Part shown: in pieces, positions 25,498 to 33,966 of the stretch
How positions within the stretch are numbered: position 1 is the stretch's first letter
Layout of the letters: every line of letters begins with the position of its first letter
Source of the DNA: Erythrobacter sp. EC-HK427
GTDB lineage: Bacteria; Pseudomonadota; Alphaproteobacteria; Sphingomonadales; Sphingomonadaceae
Direction of reading: 5' to 3'
Assembly: GCF_902498745.1 (NCBI RefSeq)
Contig: NZ_LR701479.1
Coordinates: forward strand, 376,292 to 440,291
Length of the DNA stretch: 64,000 nucleotides
Translations under genes and position numbers: made by a program
Notes under the pieces: generated by a model
What the model was told of the DNA's origin: nothing
The model's database searches: none
Seen by the model: only the letters and a program-made list of their open reading frames with translations

Positions 25498-26186
25498 AGC
25501 ACGTGTGCATCCTTGCCCTGCGCGCGCCGCACCAGCCATTCGGACAGCACCAGCGCGCCCATCGACAGGATGATCGACATCACCGCCAGCCGCGCCACTG
25601 CGTCCTCGTTGCCCGGCACTTGCAGGCCGGAATAAATCGCCAGTGGCAGCGTGCGCGTTTGCCCTTCGATATTGGCGGCAAAGGTGATCGTCGCACCAAA
25701 TTCGCCCAAGGAGCGGGCAAAGCCGAGCATCGCGCCCGCCGCGATCCCCGGCACAGTGAGCGGCAGCGTAACAGTGCAAAACGCCTGCCAGCGTGTTGCC
25801 CCCAGCGTCCGCGCTGCGCCGACCAGCCTGCGGTCGACCGCTTCGATGCTGAGCCGCATGGCGCGCACCATCAGCGGCAGGGCCATCACCGCCGCGGCGA
25901 GCGCCGCTCCGCTCCAGTGAAACACCAGAGCCACGCCAAATGTCTCGTAAAGCCAGCCCCCAACAGCGCCATTGCGGCCGAACACGATCAGCAACAGCCA
26001 GCCGGTGACCACCGGCGGCAAAACCAGCGGCAAATGCACCGCCGCATCGAGCAGCACGCGCCCCGGAAAGCGCCGCCGTACCAGCAGATAGGCCAGCGCG
26101 TAGGCGAGCGGCAAAGTCACCAGCATGGCGACGAGGCTGACCCGCAGCGAGAGCGCGATCACCGCCCATTCGGCTTCGCTCAGCAC
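25494..26186 (-). CDS. modB: Molybdate ABC transporter permease
   Basis: ModB forms the membrane channel of the molybdate importer. The 230-residue protein has five or six hydrophobic helices and the EAA-type loop GAARTLGATRWQAFCTVTLP followed by the ARSLGEFGATI segment. I prefer the GTG at 26186 (MLSEAEWAVIALSLRVS), which overlaps the modA stop by seven bases and gives the usual N-terminus; an ATG at 26225 would add 13 residues. Confidence 0.9.
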   Translation of the reverse strand: MLSEAEWAVIALSLRVSLVAMLVTLPLAYALAYLLVRRRFPGRVLLDAAVHLPLVLPPVVTGWLLLIVFGRNGAVGGWLYETFGVALVFHWSGAALAAAVMALPLMVRAMRLSIEAVDRRLVGAARTLGATRWQAFCTVTLPLTVPGIAAGAMLGFARSLGEFGATITFAANIEGQTRTLPLAIYSGLQVPGNEDAVARLAVMSIILSMGALVLSEWLVRRAQGKDAHVL

Positions 26187-26962
26187 AGCGTTTCGTCCGA
26201 GGGAGCGGTGAAACCATGCGCACACAAGATGACGGCTCCCTCCGGCGCAGAAAGGAAGTCGAGGAGCCCAGCCGCATCGGGATGGGTAGAGGCTGCGGCC
26301 AAGGCCGCCGGATAGCGTACAGTGACGCTTTCACCGCCCGGCAGCGGTGCAGACAGAAGCGAAGCGACAGCACGCACATCGCTGGCATAGACGACGCCCA
26401 GATCGACTTCCCCCCGCTCCACCAGCCGGAGCGCGGCACGCACATCTTCGGTCGGTACGATGCGTCCACTAATCCCGTCCCACAGCCCCGCAGATTCCAA
26501 AGCGCGGCGAGCGTAGCGGCCCGCCGGAACGGTGTCGGGATCGGCCATAGCGATGTGGCGTGGCGCGAAGTCGACTTCTGCAACAGTCGGGCGACCCGGC
26601 ACGGCCAGATGCATATCGCTCCATACGAAGACGAGGCTGTTCCCCGCCACCACCCGCCTGCTGGCAGGGCTGGTGTGCCCGCGTTCCTCCAGCCAGTCCA
26701 TCCATTCGCTATCGGCGGTAACGATGAGGTCGGCGGGCGCGCCCTCTGCCGCTTGCCGCGCTATCGCGGGCGTACCGGCGATGCTGAGAACGGGGCGCGG
26801 ATGGCCTTGCGCTTCCCATGCGTCAGCCAGCGCCTCCATCGCTTCCTGCATACTGGCGGGCGCGAGGATCACCGGGCCGCGCTCTGCGACAGGGGCGCAG
26901 GACGCCAGCAGAGCGGCAGCGCACACGCATAGCATCCGCCAGATAGAAAGGTTCGCCGCCAT
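26180..26962 (-). CDS. modA: Molybdate ABC transporter substrate-binding lipoprotein
   Basis: ModA captures molybdate in the periplasm. The 260-residue protein has a lipoprotein signal (MLCVCAAALLASC, cysteine at 22), then the ModA fold with LAPASMQEAMEALADAW, FVWSDMHLAV and YASDVRAV. It heads the modABC operon. No ModE site was evident upstream, and the gap to the upstream sensor kinase is 43 bases on the same strand. Confidence 0.88.
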   Translation of the reverse strand: MAANLSIWRMLCVCAAALLASCAPVAERGPVILAPASMQEAMEALADAWEAQGHPRPVLSIAGTPAIARQAAEGAPADLIVTADSEWMDWLEERGHTSPASRRVVAGNSLVFVWSDMHLAVPGRPTVAEVDFAPRHIAMADPDTVPAGRYARRALESAGLWDGISGRIVPTEDVRAALRLVERGEVDLGVVYASDVRAVASLLSAPLPGGESVTVRYPAALAAASTHPDAAGLLDFLSAPEGAVILCAHGFTAPSDETLC

Positions 26963-27005
26963 ATCGCAGGCGGTCTAATCCGCGCCGCGCCACGCGTCCA
27001 GCGGG

Positions 27006-28679
27006 TCAGCTTTGCGGGGTGTTCGCCTTGCCCGCACGGATCGCGAATTCGCCGCGCTGGCGCACCGGAATGCGCAACACGCAGCGCACGCCGGCAGGAT
27101 CGAAATCGAGCTCGACCGGATGGCGCAATTCATGCGCAACGATCCGCTCGATCAGATCGGTGCCGAAGCCCCGGCCGCGCTCTTGCGGAACCGGCGGCCC
27201 GCCGCGCTCGCACCATTCCACCTGCACCAGATTGTCCGCCAGCGCGCGCCATGTGACAGTGACCTTGCCTTCGGGCGTGCTGAGCGCGCCATACTTCGCA
27301 GCATTGGTCGCCAGTTCGTGCACCGCAAGGCCGAGCGAGAGCGCATCATTGGGGGCCAGATCAAGCTCCGGCCCTGCCATTTCCACCTTCTGGTCTTCGC
27401 CAAAAGTGTAAGGGAGCAGTTCGGCCCGCACCACCGCGCCGAGCGGCGTCGCGCCCCAGTCCGACTGGGTGAGCAAATCATGCGTGGCCGAAAGCGCGCG
27501 GATGCGCCCGTCGAGCCCGGTGGCAAATTCCTCCAAACTCGTCGCGCGCCGCCTCGTCAGCGCGATGATCGAAAGGACATTGGCCAGCGTGTTCTTCACC
27601 CGGTGATTGAGTTCGCGCGTCAGCGTGTTGCGGATCGAGGCCTGCTCCTCGAACCGTTGCAGCGATGCCTCGTCTTCCTGCGCCTGCTGGATCAGCATCC
27701 GCAGCAACAGCATCAACAGCATCGCCACCAGCAGCCCGAACAGCAGCGTGACCATGCTGAGCCCGGTGAGCGCGGTCTGCCCGCGCGCGCTCAGCACCAG
27801 CACCGATGGGTTGTTGGCGATCGTCACCGTGTGGCGCACTTCGCGCAGCACCGGCCCGTCGTCCAGCAAAGTGCTGGCAAGCAGCGTCGCTTCGCCGGGA
27901 TTGCCATCATACAGCCGCACGCCGAAAGCGCCTGCATCCTCCAGCTCCAGCGCGTTTTGCAGGAAGGCATCGGCGTTGAACGGGCTGTAGATAAAGCCCC
28001 GGAGCACACGCCCTTCGGGGCTGCTGGCAAAGACCGGCATATAGATCAGGAAACCGGGCGCTTCTTCGCCGCCTTCCTGCAACAGCACGATTTTCTCCGA
28101 AGCGGTTGGGCGGGAGGTGCGCCAGGCTTCATCCATCGCCGCGCGGCGCACCGGTTCGGAATACATATCGAATCCGAGCGCGCGCCGGTTGCGCTCTGTA
28201 TCGGGCTGCAAATAGGTGACGGGCGCTGAAAACGGCGCATCGCCGCGCGGCTGCGGATACAGCGTGAAGGGCACCGGCCCCGTCCGCGCGGCAAAGGCGT
28301 TGTACTCCGCCACCTCGTCGGGGCGAACGACCGGCGCCCAGCCGATCCCCTCGGCCCCGCGATAATCGGCATCCAGCCGCAACTCGGAAACAAAGCGGCG
28401 GAAATCATCCGCCGGAACATCCTCCATCGTCGCCAGCAGCGCCGCGCCCGCGCGCAAATAGGCGCTGCTGGCATTGGCGCGGCGTTCCAGCGCGGCGGTG
28501 ATGGCGGTCGCGCGGGCGGAAAGCTGCGTCATATCGCGCTGCGCCTGGCCAAGCTCGATGGCGTAGATGCTGACCAGCGTGATAAGCGAAATCAGGCTGA
28601 AAATGGCCAGCGGCAAGGCGCGTGGCCAGCGCAGCAGCCAGCGCCGTGTCCTGCTCCGTTTCGCGCCCAGCTGTTGCAA
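27006..28679 (-). CDS. CHASE-domain sensor kinase, HWE/HisKA_2 type (probable PhyR kinase)
   Basis: This membrane sensor kinase has an N-terminal helix (LPLAIFSLISLITLVSIYAI), an extracellular CHASE domain (ADYRGAEGIGWAPVV, AVTYLQPDTERNRRALGFDM at about residues 110-170), a second helix and an HWE/HisKA_2 kinase core: phospho-acceptor His in ELNHRVKNTLANVLS and ATPase box AVHELATNAAKYGALS. This kinase class phosphorylates FATGUY receivers such as PhyR. I choose the TTG at 28679 (GGAAAGG six bases upstream), giving 557 residues; an ATG at 28847 would run through an EcfG promoter. It is divergent from nepR-ecfG, so it is the likely stress kinase. Confidence 0.85.
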   Translation of the reverse strand: MQQLGAKRSRTRRWLLRWPRALPLAIFSLISLITLVSIYAIELGQAQRDMTQLSARATAITAALERRANASSAYLRAGAALLATMEDVPADDFRRFVSELRLDADYRGAEGIGWAPVVRPDEVAEYNAFAARTGPVPFTLYPQPRGDAPFSAPVTYLQPDTERNRRALGFDMYSEPVRRAAMDEAWRTSRPTASEKIVLLQEGGEEAPGFLIYMPVFASSPEGRVLRGFIYSPFNADAFLQNALELEDAGAFGVRLYDGNPGEATLLASTLLDDGPVLREVRHTVTIANNPSVLVLSARGQTALTGLSMVTLLFGLLVAMLLMLLLRMLIQQAQEDEASLQRFEEQASIRNTLTRELNHRVKNTLANVLSIIALTRRRATSLEEFATGLDGRIRALSATHDLLTQSDWGATPLGAVVRAELLPYTFGEDQKVEMAGPELDLAPNDALSLGLAVHELATNAAKYGALSTPEGKVTVTWRALADNLVQVEWCERGGPPVPQERGRGFGTDLIERIVAHELRHPVELDFDPAGVRCVLRIPVRQRGEFAIRAGKANTPQS

Positions 28680-28770
28680 AATGGCCCTTTCCTTTAGCCC
28701 GCCGATCAGGCACCTACGCGCCGCAACGCGCTTGTCCAGCCCCGCCGCGCTGCGGCGCGACAATAAGCGG

Positions 28771-28795
28771 GGAACCGTAGGCCAGCCTTTTCGTT
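28771..28795 (+). promoter_or_regulatory. EcfG-type promoter of nepR-ecfG
   Basis: GGAAC (28771-28775), a 16-base spacer, then CGTT (28792-28795): an exact match to the general stress consensus. It lies 93 bases before the nepR ATG and shows EcfG autoregulation. The overlapping complementary strand holds GGAAC (28797-28793) and GGTT (28776-28773) at the same spacing, a one-mismatch EcfG promoter pointing into the kinase gene. Confidence 0.85.
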
Positions 28796-28888
28796 CCTCC
28801 TGCACACAGTATTGCAAACGCATAAGCACCGTCGGGATCCGGTCCAATCCCCTCTCTCGGCGGCTTTGGTAGAAAAGCTAACGACGCC

Positions 28889-29071
28889 ATGGGATCTTCC
28901 GATCACAAACAGCCTGTTACAGGATCATCCGGTAGGGCACACACTGCCAGACCGGACGAACCGCAATGGACGGCCGGTTTGAAGCGTCTGTACGACAGCG
29001 TGGTTGAAGAGCCCCTGCCCGACAGCTTCAGAGACCTGCTCTCCAAGCTGGATAGCGGCGAGGGCAAATGA
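28889..29071 (+). CDS. nepR: Anti-sigma factor NepR
   Basis: NepR holds EcfG inactive and is itself captured by phosphorylated PhyR. The 60-residue protein has the family core GLKRLYDSVVEEPLPDSFRD followed by LLSKLD; the disordered N-terminus is normal. It precedes ecfG and overlaps it by four bases (ATGA), which ties the levels of sigma and anti-sigma. It is small enough to be missed by automated calling. Confidence 0.95.
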   Translation: MGSSDHKQPVTGSSGRAHTARPDEPQWTAGLKRLYDSVVEEPLPDSFRDLLSKLDSGEGK

Positions 29072-29706
29072 GCAACGACCAGCCGGAGAGACAACTGCCC
29101 AAGCGCAGTGCCGAGGACAAGCGTGCCTTCAAGCGCGAATTGACCGAGGTGGTGCCGCATCTGCGCGCCTTCGCCCGCGGCCTGTGCGGCCGCCCCGATA
29201 TGGCGGACGATCTGGTGCAGGAAGCGCTGCTGAAAGCATGGGCCGCGCAAGACCGGTTCGAACCCGGCACATCAATGCGCGCATGGACATTCGTGATCCT
29301 GCGCAACGCCTATCTTACCGATATGCGCCGCAACCGGTTTCGCGGTGAGTATGATGAAGGTGTGGCGGAACGCATCCTGACCGCTCCGGCAGGGCAGGAA
29401 GAACCGATCCACCTGTCCGATTTGCACCGCGCCTTGCTGACCTTGCCCGCCGAACGGCGCGAGGCGCTGCTGCTGGTGGGTGCAGGCGGCTTCTCCTACG
29501 AGGAAGCGGCCAATATCTGCGGCTGCGCGGTGGGCACGATCAAGAGCCGCGTGGGCCGCGCGCGCGCTGCTTTAACCAGCATGATAGAAGATGGCGACAT
29601 CCCCGACCGCTCGGTCGACGACCCCGTCGCGCATCGCGCGATCCTGCAAGAGCTGGACGAAGTTGCTGCTGGCCGGGGCGTTACCGTCGCCATACCGCAA
29701 GACTGA
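29068..29706 (+). CDS. ecfG: General stress ECF sigma factor EcfG
   Basis: EcfG directs RNA polymerase to GGAAC-N16/17-CGTT promoters. The 212-residue protein has sigma region 2 (ADDLVQEALLKAWAAQDRFE, then MRAWTFVILRNAYLTDMRRN) and region 4 (LPAERREALLLVGAGGFSYE and CAVGTIKSRVGRARAAL), with a C-terminal tail of about 35 residues. It forms an operon with nepR under an EcfG promoter. The partner phyR is 27 kb away at 1054, with the same promoter type. Confidence 0.95.
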   Translation: MSNDQPERQLPKRSAEDKRAFKRELTEVVPHLRAFARGLCGRPDMADDLVQEALLKAWAAQDRFEPGTSMRAWTFVILRNAYLTDMRRNRFRGEYDEGVAERILTAPAGQEEPIHLSDLHRALLTLPAERREALLLVGAGGFSYEEAANICGCAVGTIKSRVGRARAALTSMIEDGDIPDRSVDDPVAHRAILQELDEVAAGRGVTVAIPQD

Positions 29707-29733
29707 TCGCGCCCAAACCGACCACGCATAAGA

Positions 29734-29766
29734 AAGGCCCGCGCCGTTGTGGGCAACGCGGGCCTT
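29734..29766. terminator. Bidirectional terminator between ecfG and sodB
   Basis: AAGGCCCGCG (29734-29743) and CGCGGGCCTT (29757-29766) are perfect inverse complements around a 13-base loop. The outer A and T residues give weak U-tracts in both directions. It separates two convergent genes. Confidence 0.75.
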
Positions 29767-29791
29767 ACCTTCGCGCAAAAAGCGGTCTGGC

Positions 29792-30403
29792 TTAGGCAGG
29801 GTAAACCCAAGTTGTGCCGCGCGCCAGATTGTCGGCCGCAAAATCCCAATTTAAGTGGCCATCAACCACCGCATCAAGATAGCTCGGGCGGGCGTTCTGG
29901 TGGTCGAGATAATAGGCGTGCTCCCACAGATCGATCACCAGCAGCGGGTTCATTTCCTGATCGGCGGCGGTGTCGGCATCATGCGTGTCGACGACTGCGA
30001 GCTTGCCGTCCTGCTCGACCAGCCATACCCAGCCGCTGGCAAAGTGGCCCGCGCCCTTGGCCTTCAGCTGGCTCTTCAGCTCTTCGAGCGAGCCGAAACT
30101 TTCCTCGATCTTGTCGGCCAGATCGCCGCTCGGCCCGGTGCTGGTGGGGGTCAGCGAGTGCCAGAAGAAGCCGTGGTTCCATACCTGCGCGGAGTTGTTG
30201 AACAGCCCGGCACTGGTGCCGCGCGAGGCGGCGATAATCTCTTCCAGCGACTTGTCAGCATGATCGGTGCCGGCAATCGCGTCGTTCGTCTTGGTGACAT
30301 AGGCCTGGTGGTGCTTGCCATGGTGATAGCTGAAGGTTTCCGCGGTGATCGCAGGCGCAATCGCTTCGGCATCATAGGGCAGCGGCATAAGAGTGAAAGC
30401 CAT
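29792..30403 (-). CDS. sodB: Superoxide dismutase, Fe/Mn family
   Basis: The enzyme converts superoxide to O2 and H2O2. The 203-residue protein has the metal ligands His27 (SYHHGKHHQAYV), His in VWNHGFFW, and Asp and His in DLWEHAYYLDH. GHFASGWVWLV with the QDGKLAVVDTHDADT region favours an iron enzyme but does not decide. The ATG at 30403 follows AGGAAGGAC. Neighbouring stress genes (nepR-ecfG, peroxiredoxins) fit, although no EcfG site precedes it. Confidence 0.95.
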   Translation of the reverse strand: MAFTLMPLPYDAEAIAPAITAETFSYHHGKHHQAYVTKTNDAIAGTDHADKSLEEIIAASRGTSAGLFNNSAQVWNHGFFWHSLTPTSTGPSGDLADKIEESFGSLEELKSQLKAKGAGHFASGWVWLVEQDGKLAVVDTHDADTAADQEMNPLLVIDLWEHAYYLDHQNARPSYLDAVVDGHLNWDFAADNLARGTTWVYPA

Positions 30404-30585
30404 GGGGTTTCGTCCTTCCTGAGTGTTCGGATTTACGGTCTTGCCCCTCCAACGCGTGAAGCCGCGCAGGGTTGCAAGGCCATGCAGATTTCCGCCCGCC
30501 CCTTTGCCCGCCCGCTTCGCAGGTGACAAGTCGGCTTGGACGCGGCAAAGACGGGCCACAGCAGCAAAAACCATCAGGGACAGAC

Positions 30586-31923
30586 ATGGGACGCACCTAT
30601 TTCGGCACGGACGGCATCAGGGGCCGCGCTAACGGCACCAAGCTGAACGCCGCCACCGCGATGCGAGTCGGCCAGGCCGCAGGGCGCCACTTCCTGCGCG
30701 GCGATCACAAGCACCGCGTGGTGATCGGCAAGGATACGCGGCTGTCGGGCTATATGATGGAAAACGCACTGGTGGCAGGCTTCACCAGCGTGGGAATGGA
30801 CTGCATCATGACCGGCCCGCTGCCCACCCCCGCCGTGGCGCTGCTGACGCGCGAAATGCGCGCCGATATCGGCGTGATGATCTCCGCCAGCCACAACGCC
30901 TATGGCGATAACGGCATCAAGCTGTTCGGGCCGGACGGCTTCAAACTGTCCGACGCGGACGAGGAAGCAATCGAAGCGGCGATGGATGCAGAACCCGTGC
31001 TGGCCGAGGGCGACCATATCGGCCGCGCGCGGCGGATCGAGGATGCGCGCGGGCGCTATATCCACGCGGTGAAGCGCGCTTTGCCGTCCGATCTGCGGTT
31101 GGACGGGATGAAGATCGTGGTCGATTGCGCCAATGGTGCAGCCTACAACGTCACTCCCACCGCGATCTGGGAACTGGGCGCGGAAGTGATCGCCATGGGC
31201 GTGTCGCCCAACGGCACCAATATCAATGACGGCGTCGGCTCCACCGCATTGGACGCGATCAAGGCCCGCGTGGTGGCCGAAGGCGCGGATATCGGCATTG
31301 CGCTGGACGGCGATGCCGACCGGCTGATCGTGATCGACGAGAAGGGGCAGGAAGTCGATGGCGACCAGATCATGGGCCTCATCGGCAGCCGCTGGAAGCT
31401 GAAAGGCCTGCTGAAAGGCGACGGGATCGTCGCCACCGTCATGTCCAATCTAGGGTTGGAGCGGTTCCTCGCCGGCGAAGGCCTCAAGCTGGTGCGCGCC
31501 AAGGTGGGTGACCGCTACGTGCTCGAAGCGATGAAGGCGGGCGGCTACAATGTCGGCGGCGAGCAATCGGGGCACATGATCCTGCTCGATCATGCCACCA
31601 CCGGCGACGGGACGATTGCCGCGATGCAAGTGCTCGCCGCGATGGTGCGCACCGGCAAGCGCGCGAGCGAGCTGCTGCACCTGTTCGATCCCGTCCCCCA
31701 ACTGCTCAAAAATGTCCGCTTCGAACACGGCGATCCGCTGGCGGATGCCAAGGTGCAGCAGGCGATTGCCTCCGCCGAGGCCGAACTGGCGGGCAGCGGG
31801 CGGCTGGTGATCCGCAAATCGGGCACCGAACCGCTGATCCGGGTGATGGCCGAAGGCGATAACGGGCAGCAGGTCGAGCGCGTGGTCGACAGCATTTGCA
31901 ACGCGGTGCAGGGGGCGGTTTGA
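30586..31923 (+). CDS. glmM: Phosphoglucosamine mutase
   Basis: GlmM converts glucosamine-6-phosphate to glucosamine-1-phosphate for peptidoglycan and LPS. The 445-residue protein begins [11 protein letters not shown], has the phosphoserine Ser102 in [12 protein letters not shown], the Mg-binding DGDADR loop and the C-terminal phosphate-binding [14 protein letters not shown]. The ATG at 30586 gives the standard N-terminus. It is followed 24 bases later by thiD on the same strand. Confidence 0.96.
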   Translation: MGRTYFGTDGIRGRANGTKLNAATAMRVGQAAGRHFLRGDHKHRVVIGKDTRLSGYMMENALVAGFTSVGMDCIMTGPLPTPAVALLTREMRADIGVMISASHNAYGDNGIKLFGPDGFKLSDADEEAIEAAMDAEPVLAEGDHIGRARRIEDARGRYIHAVKRALPSDLRLDGMKIVVDCANGAAYNVTPTAIWELGAEVIAMGVSPNGTNINDGVGSTALDAIKARVVAEGADIGIALDGDADRLIVIDEKGQEVDGDQIMGLIGSRWKLKGLLKGDGIVATVMSNLGLERFLAGEGLKLVRAKVGDRYVLEAMKAGGYNVGGEQSGHMILLDHATTGDGTIAAMQVLAAMVRTGKRASELLHLFDPVPQLLKNVRFEHGDPLADAKVQQAIASAEAELAGSGRLVIRKSGTEPLIRVMAEGDNGQQVERVVDSICNAVQGAV

Positions 31924-31947
31924 TCTCGCTCCATCACATATAGACGG

Positions 31948-32703
31948 ATGACCAATCTCCGCCCTCCCCGCATTCTCGTGATCGCCGGATCGGACAGCTC
32001 CGGTGGCGCCGGGATTCAGGCGGATATCAAGACCATCACCATGCTCAGCGGCTATGCCATGACCGCGATCACCGCGCTCACCGCGCAGAACACGCGCGGC
32101 GTGCGCGCGGTGGAGGCGTGCGATCCCGATTTTGTCGCCGCGCAGATGGATGCCTGCATGGAGGATATCGGCGTCGATGCGGTGAAAATCGGGATGCTCG
32201 GCAGCGCGGACATCGCCGAAGTCGTGGCAGACCGGCTGGAAGACCTGCCCTGCCCCATCGTCTTCGATCCCGTGATGGTCGCCACCAGCGGCAGCGTGCT
32301 GGCGGATGCGGCAACAATCGAGGTGTTCGAATGGCTGATGGAGCTGGCGACGCTCACCACGCCCAATGTCCCCGAATTGGAGGCGCTGGGCGGCGCCAGT
32401 GCGATGGCGGAACGCGGCGTGGCCTATCTCGCCAAAGGCGGCGATGCCGACGGGCCGATGGTGGAAGACCGGCTGGTCCGGCCGGGCGTAGAAGATGTAG
32501 TGTGGAGCGAAGCGCGCATCGTCACCAAACACACCCACGGCACCGGCTGCACGCTCTCCTCAGCGATTGCGACCCACCTCGCACACGGCTTGCTGCTGGA
32601 AGAAGCAGTGAGCAAAGCCCGCCGCTTTGTCCGCGAGGCGCTAATGCACGCGCCGGGCTTCGGGCTAGGCAATGGCCCGCTGGGACATCAGGCGGTGCGG
32701 TGA
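31948..32703 (+). CDS. thiD: Hydroxymethylpyrimidine/phosphomethylpyrimidine kinase
   Basis: ThiD phosphorylates HMP and HMP-phosphate in thiamine synthesis. The 251-residue protein has the ribokinase-like start VIAGSDSSGGAGIQADIKT, the DPVMVATSG segment and the anion-hole/catalytic THGTGCTLSSAIATHLA. Length is normal. It appears to be co-transcribed with glmM; no THI-box riboswitch was seen upstream. Confidence 0.95.
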   Translation: MTNLRPPRILVIAGSDSSGGAGIQADIKTITMLSGYAMTAITALTAQNTRGVRAVEACDPDFVAAQMDACMEDIGVDAVKIGMLGSADIAEVVADRLEDLPCPIVFDPVMVATSGSVLADAATIEVFEWLMELATLTTPNVPELEALGGASAMAERGVAYLAKGGDADGPMVEDRLVRPGVEDVVWSEARIVTKHTHGTGCTLSSAIATHLAHGLLLEEAVSKARRFVREALMHAPGFGLGNGPLGHQAVR

Positions 32704-32734
32704 TACTGGAATAGGGTGTGGCACCCAGATCCGG

Positions 32735-32941
32735 TCACTTCCGCGACAGCCGCTCAAGCTGCGCCATTGCGTCTTCAAGCCGGGAATAGGAATATGGCCC
32801 GACGCGATATTGGACTGTGGTGACAGCCAGGATCGCTTCGGGAACGGGGATTGGCATACCTGGCTTCAGAGCACCGCCTTCGCTTTCCCATTGGCCGGTT
32901 CCAGGCTGGGCGGGAATTGCTGCGGTTGGCACGGCGCTCAT
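32735..32941 (-). CDS. Small hypothetical protein
   Basis: This 68-residue protein ends with VQYRVGPYSYSRLEDAMAQL, a compact segment of mixed hydrophobic and polar residues that looks folded, and starts with a Pro/Ala-rich stretch. I recognise no family. I choose the ATG at 32941, which has AAGGA eight bases upstream; an ATG at 32950 would overlap the upstream gene. It seems coupled to the small gene ending at 32943. Confidence 0.55.
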   Translation of the reverse strand: MSAVPTAAIPAQPGTGQWESEGGALKPGMPIPVPEAILAVTTVQYRVGPYSYSRLEDAMAQLERLSRK

Positions 32942-32942
32942 C

Positions 32943-33143
32943 TCAGCCATCCTTGTCCGGGGCCGCACGTTCGTCATGCGGCCAGCCCAAATTGGACAGC
33001 CCACGCGCTTTACGCCACTCCGCAATCCGCTTCGCTCGCCCTCCTAACAGTTCCACGGCCTGCGCGCGTTCATCGGCAGAGCTCGAGCGGTCGACCTTGA
33101 TGGCTGCAAGCTGGTGATCGAAGAGAAACTGGTTCATCGGCAT
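32943..33143 (-). CDS. Small hypothetical protein
   Basis: This 66-residue, charged protein contains an amphipathic helix (ADERAQAVELLGGRAKRIAE) and lacks a signal peptide or cysteines. No family recognised. Its stop is one base before the start of the next small gene, which suggests a two-gene unit. Support is by codon use and the tight spacing only, so function is not claimed. Confidence 0.5.
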   Translation of the reverse strand: MPMNQFLFDHQLAAIKVDRSSSADERAQAVELLGGRAKRIAEWRKARGLSNLGWPHDERAAPDKDG

Positions 33144-33220
33144 CGCGGAAGGCCTTTTGTGACGGAGCGGAGAAGTGCAGAGGCCGGGAGCGGTTAACTC
33201 CCGGCCCCCTGCGGTCGAGG

Positions 33221-33469
33221 TCAGCCCTGCTGGTTGCTGGCCTGTTCCGCTTGGCTCTCGCCCTGCTGGTGCTGCAGGTTCACGGCAAACTTCTTGCCGC
33301 CATCAGCCTCGCTGGTTTCATAGCTGAAGCGCTGATCGACCTTCGGGGTCTGGCCTTCCTGCTGCAGATCCGCCTTCTTGAACCGAAGCGCGTCGCCGCC
33401 GCCTTCAGGGGAGATTGAGCCGGTGCCCGAGCTGCCGTCATAGCTCTTGATCTTGCCAAAGTTCTGCAT
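33221..33469 (-). CDS. Cold-shock-domain-like protein with degenerate RNP motifs
   Basis: This 82-residue protein follows the CspA pattern: FGKIKSYDGSSGTGSI replaces the usual K-G-x-x-K-x-F-x-x-x-x-G-F-G-F-I, and ADLQQEGQTPKVDQRFSYE and the final KKFAVNL fit the OB-fold strands. The aromatic RNP1 residues (FGFI) are lost, so nucleic-acid binding is doubtful. A Gln-rich tail follows. The ATG at 33469 has GAGGA upstream. Relatives with this layout are found as short Csp-like proteins in sphingomonads. Confidence 0.7.
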   Translation of the reverse strand: MQNFGKIKSYDGSSGTGSISPEGGGDALRFKKADLQQEGQTPKVDQRFSYETSEADGGKKFAVNLQHQQGESQAEQASNQQG

Positions 33470-33571
33470 GGTAAATCCTCTCGTTTTGACGCAGGCGATC
33501 AGTATCAATCGCTTATGCGCAGGCTAAGAGGCGAAAAAGAAAGTAGGGAGGGTCGAATATCGGCCCTCAGG

Positions 33572-33596
33572 ACCGTCGATTGCGACTGGTAGCTGA
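33572..33596 (+). repeat. Left copy of 25-bp direct repeat
   Basis: This copy differs from the one at 33833-33857 at two positions. The shared core is ATTGCGAC-x-GGTAGCTG. The pair encloses 236 bases of AT-rich sequence. This could be a target-site or recombination duplication left by an element, or a simple duplication. Confidence 0.65.
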
Positions 33597-33692
33597 TAAT
33601 TAAATGGGAATTGCAGGTCGAATTAACAACCCACAACCGATCAATTGAACGGATAAAGATTTACGAATATACCAATTGCCATCCCAACATAG

Positions 33693-33718
33693 GTGATCGA
33701 AATCACAAAAATTGTGAT
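33693..33718. promoter_or_regulatory. Overlapping dyads, Crp/Fnr-like
   Basis: GTGAT-CGAA-ATCAC (33693-33706) resembles a Crp/Fnr-family box, and its right half also forms ATCACAA-AAA-TTGTGAT (33702-33718). Two alternative perfect palindromes share one arm. No promoter or gene start is obvious next to it. Confidence 0.35.
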
Positions 33719-33832
33719 GCGCCTTTGTATAGTCATGTCTTTCCCTTCACGCGAGTGCAGCGCGCCATGATTGGCGCGGCTGCAACTAAGTGGCGGAACT
33801 GAAGGAAAGAGCCTCCGAATGGCGGATGCGGT

Positions 33833-33857
33833 GACCGTCTATTGCGACAGGTAGCTG
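33833..33857 (+). repeat. Right copy of 25-bp direct repeat
   Basis: Second copy of the repeat at 33572-33596 in the same orientation, 23 of 25 bases identical. Sequences beyond each copy are unrelated. Confidence 0.65.
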
Positions 33858-33966
33858 GCCACGAGGTGGCCATGCCGGACCATCATTACAACCGCAGCTT
33901 GCGGTGAAGGTTTCGAACCAGGCCAAAGTTCGCACATCGGATCGCAATCAGAAGGGGCAGCTCACC

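Larger units (their letters stand above)
33470..33966. other. Non-coding AT-rich region between the Csp-like gene and the LOG gene
   Basis: About 500 bases without a convincing gene. It contains two 25-bp direct repeats (33572-33596 and 33833-33857, two mismatches) that frame a segment clearly richer in A and T than the surroundings, and overlapping dyads at 33693-33718. A 63-codon open frame at 33611-33802 has no good start or codon bias and is not accepted. Confidence 0.6.

Noticed and set aside
33611-33802. 63-codon open frame in the AT-rich islet
   Set aside because: No good start or ribosome site, atypical codon use and no recognisable features; it lies across palindromes.
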